Shown: one piece after another, positions 13,505 to 17,106 of the stretch
How the letters are laid out: every line of letters begins with the position of its first letter
Position numbering within the stretch: position 1 is the stretch's first letter
DNA from: an uncultured Prevotellaceae bacterium
Lineage (GTDB): Bacteria; Bacteroidota; Bacteroidia; Bacteroidales; Bacteroidaceae
Length of the DNA: 17,106 nt
NCBI GenBank assembly: GCA_900543815.1
Contig: UQST01000051.1
Coordinates: 1 to 17,106, forward strand
Direction: 5' to 3'
The notes under the pieces: model-generated
What the model was told of the DNA's origin: nothing
The model's input: only the letters and a program-made list of their open reading frames with translations
Databases searched by the model: none
Translations under genes and position numbers: made by a program

Positions 13505-15250
13505 CTATGCCACAGCACAGAGGAGCAGTATGACTATCTGCGCGGTGAGGATGCGCAGGAACATACACAGAGGATATACAGTGGAGTAAGCCACCGCAGG
13601 CTCGTCGTTGCTGGCCGCCTGGTTGGCAAATGCCAGTGCTGGGGGGTCGGTGGTGCTGCCGGCTATCATACCCATCAGCGTGAAGTAGTTGATCTTGTAA
13701 CGCAGGCGAGCCACCACACCTACTATGAGCAGGGGAATCACCGTGATGAGGAATCCACACCACACATAGGTGAGACCGTCGCCCTTGAGCACGGTGTCGG
13801 AAAAGGTTGCACCTGCCTTGATACCCACGCTGGCCAGGAAGAGCACCAGTCCTATCTCACGCAGCATCAGGTTGGCACTGGTGGTGGTATAGGCCACCAG
13901 CTTGGCCTTATAACCGAAGCGGCCTATCAGGATGGCCACTATGAGGGGACCGCCAGCCAAGCCCAACTTCACAGGAGTGGGCACACCGGGCATGGCGATG
14001 GGCAATGAACCCACGATGATACCGATGACGATGCCGATGAAGATAGTGGCCAGATTGGGATGGTCAAGGCTCTTCACCGAGTTGCCCATGAGGGCAGCCA
14101 CACGATCGACTGCATCTTCTGGGCCCACCACCACTATCTTGTCGCCCACCTGCATGCGCAGGTTGCGGTCGGCATAGAGGTTCATGCCCGAGCGGCGGAT
14201 GCGTGTGACATTCACTCCATACATGGAGCTGAAGTGCAGTGAGCCGAATGTCTTGCCGTTCATGCTGGGATGGGTGACCAGGATATGCTTGCTCACCAGA
14301 TCCACACGCTGATCTTCCCATTCCACCTCACAGGCTTCTCCGATGAAGGCAGTGATGGCCTCGGCATCGTCCTGGGCGCATACGAGGAACATCTTGTCGT
14401 GCAGGTGGATGACCGTATCGCGGTTGGGGATAGACACCTCACCGTCATGCAGGAGGCGGGTGATGACGAAATCACGTCCCAGAAACTGGCTTATCTGCCT
14501 GAGCGTGCGGCCGTCGAGCGCCTTGTTGGTGGCCTCAAGGGTCATCTTATGGGGAGTCATGTGGGGGTTGGCAGCATGCTCGGCATCCACCTGAGCCTGC
14601 TCCTTGCGCATGTTCACATGGCAAAGGTAGCGCAGAGCAATGGTAGCACCGATGATACCCACCACACCCAGAGGATAGGCACAGGCATATCCGTTGGCAA
14701 TGGCAGGAGCCTTGTCGGCACCGAAAATCTGGTTGCATGCCTCACTGGCAGCACCCAGACCAGGGGTATTGGTCACGGCTCCACAGAGCACACCGACCAT
14801 CATCGAGAGGTTGACAGAGTTCTCGCCATGGCTCATGCTGCCGCCATCCCAGAAGACCAGGAAGAACAGCGCCACACAACAGAGCACGTTGAGCAGGACG
14901 ATGCTCGTGGCCAGAAGATTGAGGCGAATGCCGCCCTCGCGGAAACTCTCGAAGAAGCCCGGACCCACCTGCAAGCCTATACAATAGACAAAAAGGATGA
15001 GCCCGAAGTCCTGGATGAAGTTCATGAGCATAGGCGGACAGGCATAAGCCACCTCGCCCGGCACAGTGCCCAACTGGTTGTAAATGTGTCCGGCAAGGAT
15101 TCCAGCGAAGAGCACGAAGGTGACTCCCAGGGAGACACCGGCAATCTTGAGCCTTCCCAGTCCTATGCCGACAGAGATGACCAGCGCGTAGAGCAGCACC
15201 ATATGTGCCACACTGCCCGTACTGGTGAATAGACTAGCTAACCATTCCAT
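13505..15250 (-). CDS. AspT/YidE/YbjL-family membrane antiporter with two RCK_C (TrkA-C) domains
   Basis: A 581-residue inner-membrane protein. Hydrophobic helices occupy about 15-130 and 150-210, then two cytoplasmic RCK_C-like domains (about 235-385), then further helices (about 398-580). The two membrane halves carry the duplicated family motif, CGAVTNTPGLGAA (156-168) and AGSTTDPPALAFAN (530-543). Relatives include the aspartate/alanine exchanger AspT; the substrate here is unknown, though a dicarboxylate or amino acid is plausible. The frame is open 12 codons further up, but MEWLASLFTSTG at 15250 is preferred as it leads straight into the first helix. It is monocistronic, with a terminator behind and a -7 box in front. 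Confidence 0.9.
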   Translation of the reverse strand: MEWLASLFTSTGSVAHMVLLYALVISVGIGLGRLKIAGVSLGVTFVLFAGILAGHIYNQLGTVPGEVAYACPPMLMNFIQDFGLILFVYCIGLQVGPGFFESFREGGIRLNLLATSIVLLNVLCCVALFFLVFWDGGSMSHGENSVNLSMMVGVLCGAVTNTPGLGAASEACNQIFGADKAPAIANGYACAYPLGVVGIIGATIALRYLCHVNMRKEQAQVDAEHAANPHMTPHKMTLEATNKALDGRTLRQISQFLGRDFVITRLLHDGEVSIPNRDTVIHLHDKMFLVCAQDDAEAITAFIGEACEVEWEDQRVDLVSKHILVTHPSMNGKTFGSLHFSSMYGVNVTRIRRSGMNLYADRNLRMQVGDKIVVVGPEDAVDRVAALMGNSVKSLDHPNLATIFIGIVIGIIVGSLPIAMPGVPTPVKLGLAGGPLIVAILIGRFGYKAKLVAYTTTSANLMLREIGLVLFLASVGIKAGATFSDTVLKGDGLTYVWCGFLITVIPLLIVGVVARLRYKINYFTLMGMIAGSTTDPPALAFANQAASNDEPAVAYSTVYPLCMFLRILTAQIVILLLCAVA

Positions 15251-15355
15251 GTTTCTTATTGATTTGCATAATATAATAGTGTGCAACCGACGGCGTCAGG
15301 CAGCAGCCCGACATATTCCACAAGGCCGATTTTCGACAAACAAGCAGAATGCTTG

Positions 15356-15363
15356 CAAAGATA
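15356..15363 (-). promoter_or_regulatory. Promoter -7 box for the AspT-family transporter
   Basis: On the minus strand TATCTTTG matches TAnnTTTG perfectly. The -33 element at the expected place is poor. The predicted leader is about 100 nt, long enough to hold regulatory sequence, but no riboswitch was recognised in it. Confidence 0.5.
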
Positions 15364-15443
15364 ACGAACTTTTGTTAAAAATCTTTATGGAACGCTAAAT
15401 ATTATCCCTTAGCACCACAAAGTAGAAGAATAAGTCGCATAAA

Positions 15444-15475
15444 TTTGCCCTTCAAGGCAGAAGTTTGTAACTTTA
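15444..15475 (+). promoter_or_regulatory. Bacteroidetes-type promoter for mutA
   Basis: TTTG (15444-15447), a 20-bp spacer and TAACTTTA (15468-15475) make a near-consensus promoter. Transcription would start near 15482, giving a leader of about 40 nt that includes GACAAGGAGACAG. It is divergent from the transporter promoter about 80 bp away. Confidence 0.6.
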
Positions 15476-15520
15476 CACGCTATTTGACAAGGAGACAGAC
15501 ATTGTTTATAATACAATAAT

Positions 15521-17106
15521 ATGGCAGACAACAAAGAACTGAAACTATTTTCTGACTTCACCGCTCCCACTCGACAAGAGTGGCTCGACAAGATCCAAGT
15601 GGATCTGAAGGGCGCTGATTTCCAGAAGAAGATGGTATGGAGAACCAATGAAGGCTTCTCCATGCAGCCCTTCTACCTGAAGGAAGACGTGGACAAACTG
15701 CCCACAGTGAACGCCCTGCCCGGCGAGTATCCCTATGTGCGCGGCAATAAAAAGGCCGACAACAACTGGCACGTGCGTCAGGACATACGCTGCGCCAGCG
15801 CCAAGGAGGCCAATGAAAAGGCTCTCGACATACTGAACCGCGGCATTGACAGCCTGGGATTCTTCATCCCCTCGGGCGATGTGAGCGCCGAGTATGTGGA
15901 GACTCTGCTCGAGGGCATCTACGTGGAGTGCGTGGAGCTGAACTTCATCACATGCCAGAAGAAGAGCCTTGAGCTGGCCAAGATTCTGGTAGAGTACTTC
16001 AAGAAGAAGGGTGCCGACCCACAGAAGGTGGAGGGAAGCATCAGCTTCGACCCCATCGAGAAGATTCTGACCAAGGGCAAGGACAAGTCAGCACTGCTGG
16101 CCAACGCCAAGGAGATGGTGGAGACACTGGCCGAGTGGCCCAACTTCCGCGCCATCGCAGTGAACGCCTACAAGCTGACCAATGCAGGTGCCTACAGCTA
16201 TCAGGACTTGGGCTATGCTCTGGCATGGGGCAACGAGTACATGGCAGCACTCACCGAGGCAGGCGTTGCAGCTGAGCTGGCAGCCCAGAACATCAAGTTC
16301 AACCTGGGCATCAACGGCGTATATTTCATGGAGATAGCCAAGCTGCGTGCAGCCCGCATGCTGTGGGCACAGGTGGTGAAGCAATACACCGACGACCAGG
16401 AGAGCGCCAAGATGCACGTGTGCGCATACACTACCACATTCAACCAGACCGTATTCGACAGCTACGTGAACATGCTTCGCTCGCAGACCGAAGCAATGAG
16501 CGCAGCACTGGGCGGCGTGGAGAGTATGGTGGTGACACCCTTTGACGCACCCTATGAGATTCCCACAGACTTCGCCGAGCGCATCGCTCGCAACCAGCAG
16601 TTACTGCTCAAGGAGGAGTGCCACTTCAACCGTATCGTCGATGTAGCAGGCGGTTCGTACTTCATCGAGGAGCTTACCTCAGCACTGGCAGGCCAGGCTT
16701 GGAAGCTCTTCCTGGCCACTGAAGAAGAAGGCGGATTCCTCAAGGCCGCTCTGGAAGGCAAGGTGCAGACAGCCATCAACGAGACTTCTGCTGCCCGTCA
16801 TGCCAATGCCGGCAAGCGCAAGGAGTTCATGCTGGGCACCAACCAGTTCCCCAACTTCACCGAGAAGAGCGAGGGCAAGGCTCCTCTGGAGAGCAAGTGC
16901 AGCAAGTGTGCATGCACTGGCGACATCCCCGCAATCGGCGATACACGTCTGGCAAGCGACTTCGAGAACCTGCGTCTCTCTACTGAGAAAGCTGCCAAAG
17001 TGCCTGTGGCATTCATGCTCACCATCGGCAACCTGGCCATGCGCCAGGCTCGCGCACAGTTCTCATGCAACTTCCTGGCCGCAGCAGGCTACAAGGTAAT
17101 CGACAA
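15521..17106 (+). CDS. mutA: Methylmalonyl-CoA mutase small subunit (partial, 3' end outside window)
   Basis: The first 528 codons are present, with no stop before the right edge; the family is about 610-640 residues. MutA is the catalytically inactive partner of the B12-dependent MutB in interconverting succinyl-CoA and methylmalonyl-CoA, which feeds propionate formation in Bacteroidetes. The TIM-barrel-like region is recognisable by NAYKLTNAGAYSYQDLGYAL, GVYFMEIAKLRAARMLW and VDVAGGSYFIEELT. A linker toward the C-terminal domain has a CxxCxC cluster (C460, C463, C465). The ATG at 15521 follows a near-consensus promoter. mutB would be expected just downstream, outside the window. Confidence 0.93.
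   Translation, partial: MADNKELKLFSDFTAPTRQEWLDKIQVDLKGADFQKKMVWRTNEGFSMQPFYLKEDVDKLPTVNALPGEYPYVRGNKKADNNWHVRQDIRCASAKEANEKALDILNRGIDSLGFFIPSGDVSAEYVETLLEGIYVECVELNFITCQKKSLELAKILVEYFKKKGADPQKVEGSISFDPIEKILTKGKDKSALLANAKEMVETLAEWPNFRAIAVNAYKLTNAGAYSYQDLGYALAWGNEYMAALTEAGVAAELAAQNIKFNLGINGVYFMEIAKLRAARMLWAQVVKQYTDDQESAKMHVCAYTTTFNQTVFDSYVNMLRSQTEAMSAALGGVESMVVTPFDAPYEIPTDFAERIARNQQLLLKEECHFNRIVDVAGGSYFIEELTSALAGQAWKLFLATEEEGGFLKAALEGKVQTAINETSAARHANAGKRKEFMLGTNQFPNFTEKSEGKAPLESKCSKCACTGDIPAIGDTRLASDFENLRLSTEKAAKVPVAFMLTIGNLAMRQARAQFSCNFLAAAGYKVID

Overview
The window looks like chromosomal DNA from a Bacteroidales bacterium, most likely a GC-rich Prevotellaceae-type gut organism. Three things point there: promoter-like sites of the Bacteroidetes form (TTTG, about 20 bp, TAnnTTTG); an ArgF' of the N-succinylornithine carbamoyltransferase type; and a methylmalonyl-CoA mutase small subunit. 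There are no tRNA or rRNA genes, no CRISPR array and no transposase.

Layout. Positions 1-824 (minus strand) hold the start of a probable ABC-2 permease and its ABC ATPase. Positions 825-1507 are non-coding by my reading and unusually structured: a 21-bp-period palindromic array (1001-1107), a 22-bp-period array of four 12-bp palindromes (1191-1268), an inverted repeat around an AT-rich core, and an operator-like region before argR. From 1508 to 12901 one plus-strand cluster covers arginine and proline synthesis: argR, a GNAT that is probably the N-acyl (N-succinyl) glutamate synthase, argG, argC, argD, an XRE-cupin regulator, an acyl-CoA synthetase, proC, proB, proA and argF'. It ends at a strong terminator-like hairpin (12917-12971). 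A second four-unit 22-bp-period array lies just downstream (13071-13148), so related arrays lie on both sides of the cluster. A minus-strand AspT/YidE-type transporter (13505-15250) with its own terminator follows, then a divergent promoter region and the 5' part of mutA, which runs off the right edge.

How the genes work together. The GNAT, ArgC, ArgD, ArgF' and ArgG cover most steps from glutamate through acylated intermediates to argininosuccinate, with ArgR as the arginine-sensing regulator. ProB, ProA and ProC make proline from the same glutamate pool. The acylglutamate kinase (argB), the deacylase and argH are not here. ArgF' has Ser at position 90, the residue that separates succinyl- from acetyl-ornithine enzymes, so its substrate is uncertain. 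The regulator and acyl-CoA synthetase between argD and proC have no obvious biosynthetic role.

Most worth a second look: the three palindromic arrays with periods of about two helical turns, one of which reads as amphipathic heptads on both strands; the shared leader upstream of argG and argD (weakly argF'); and the altered ArgF' specificity position.
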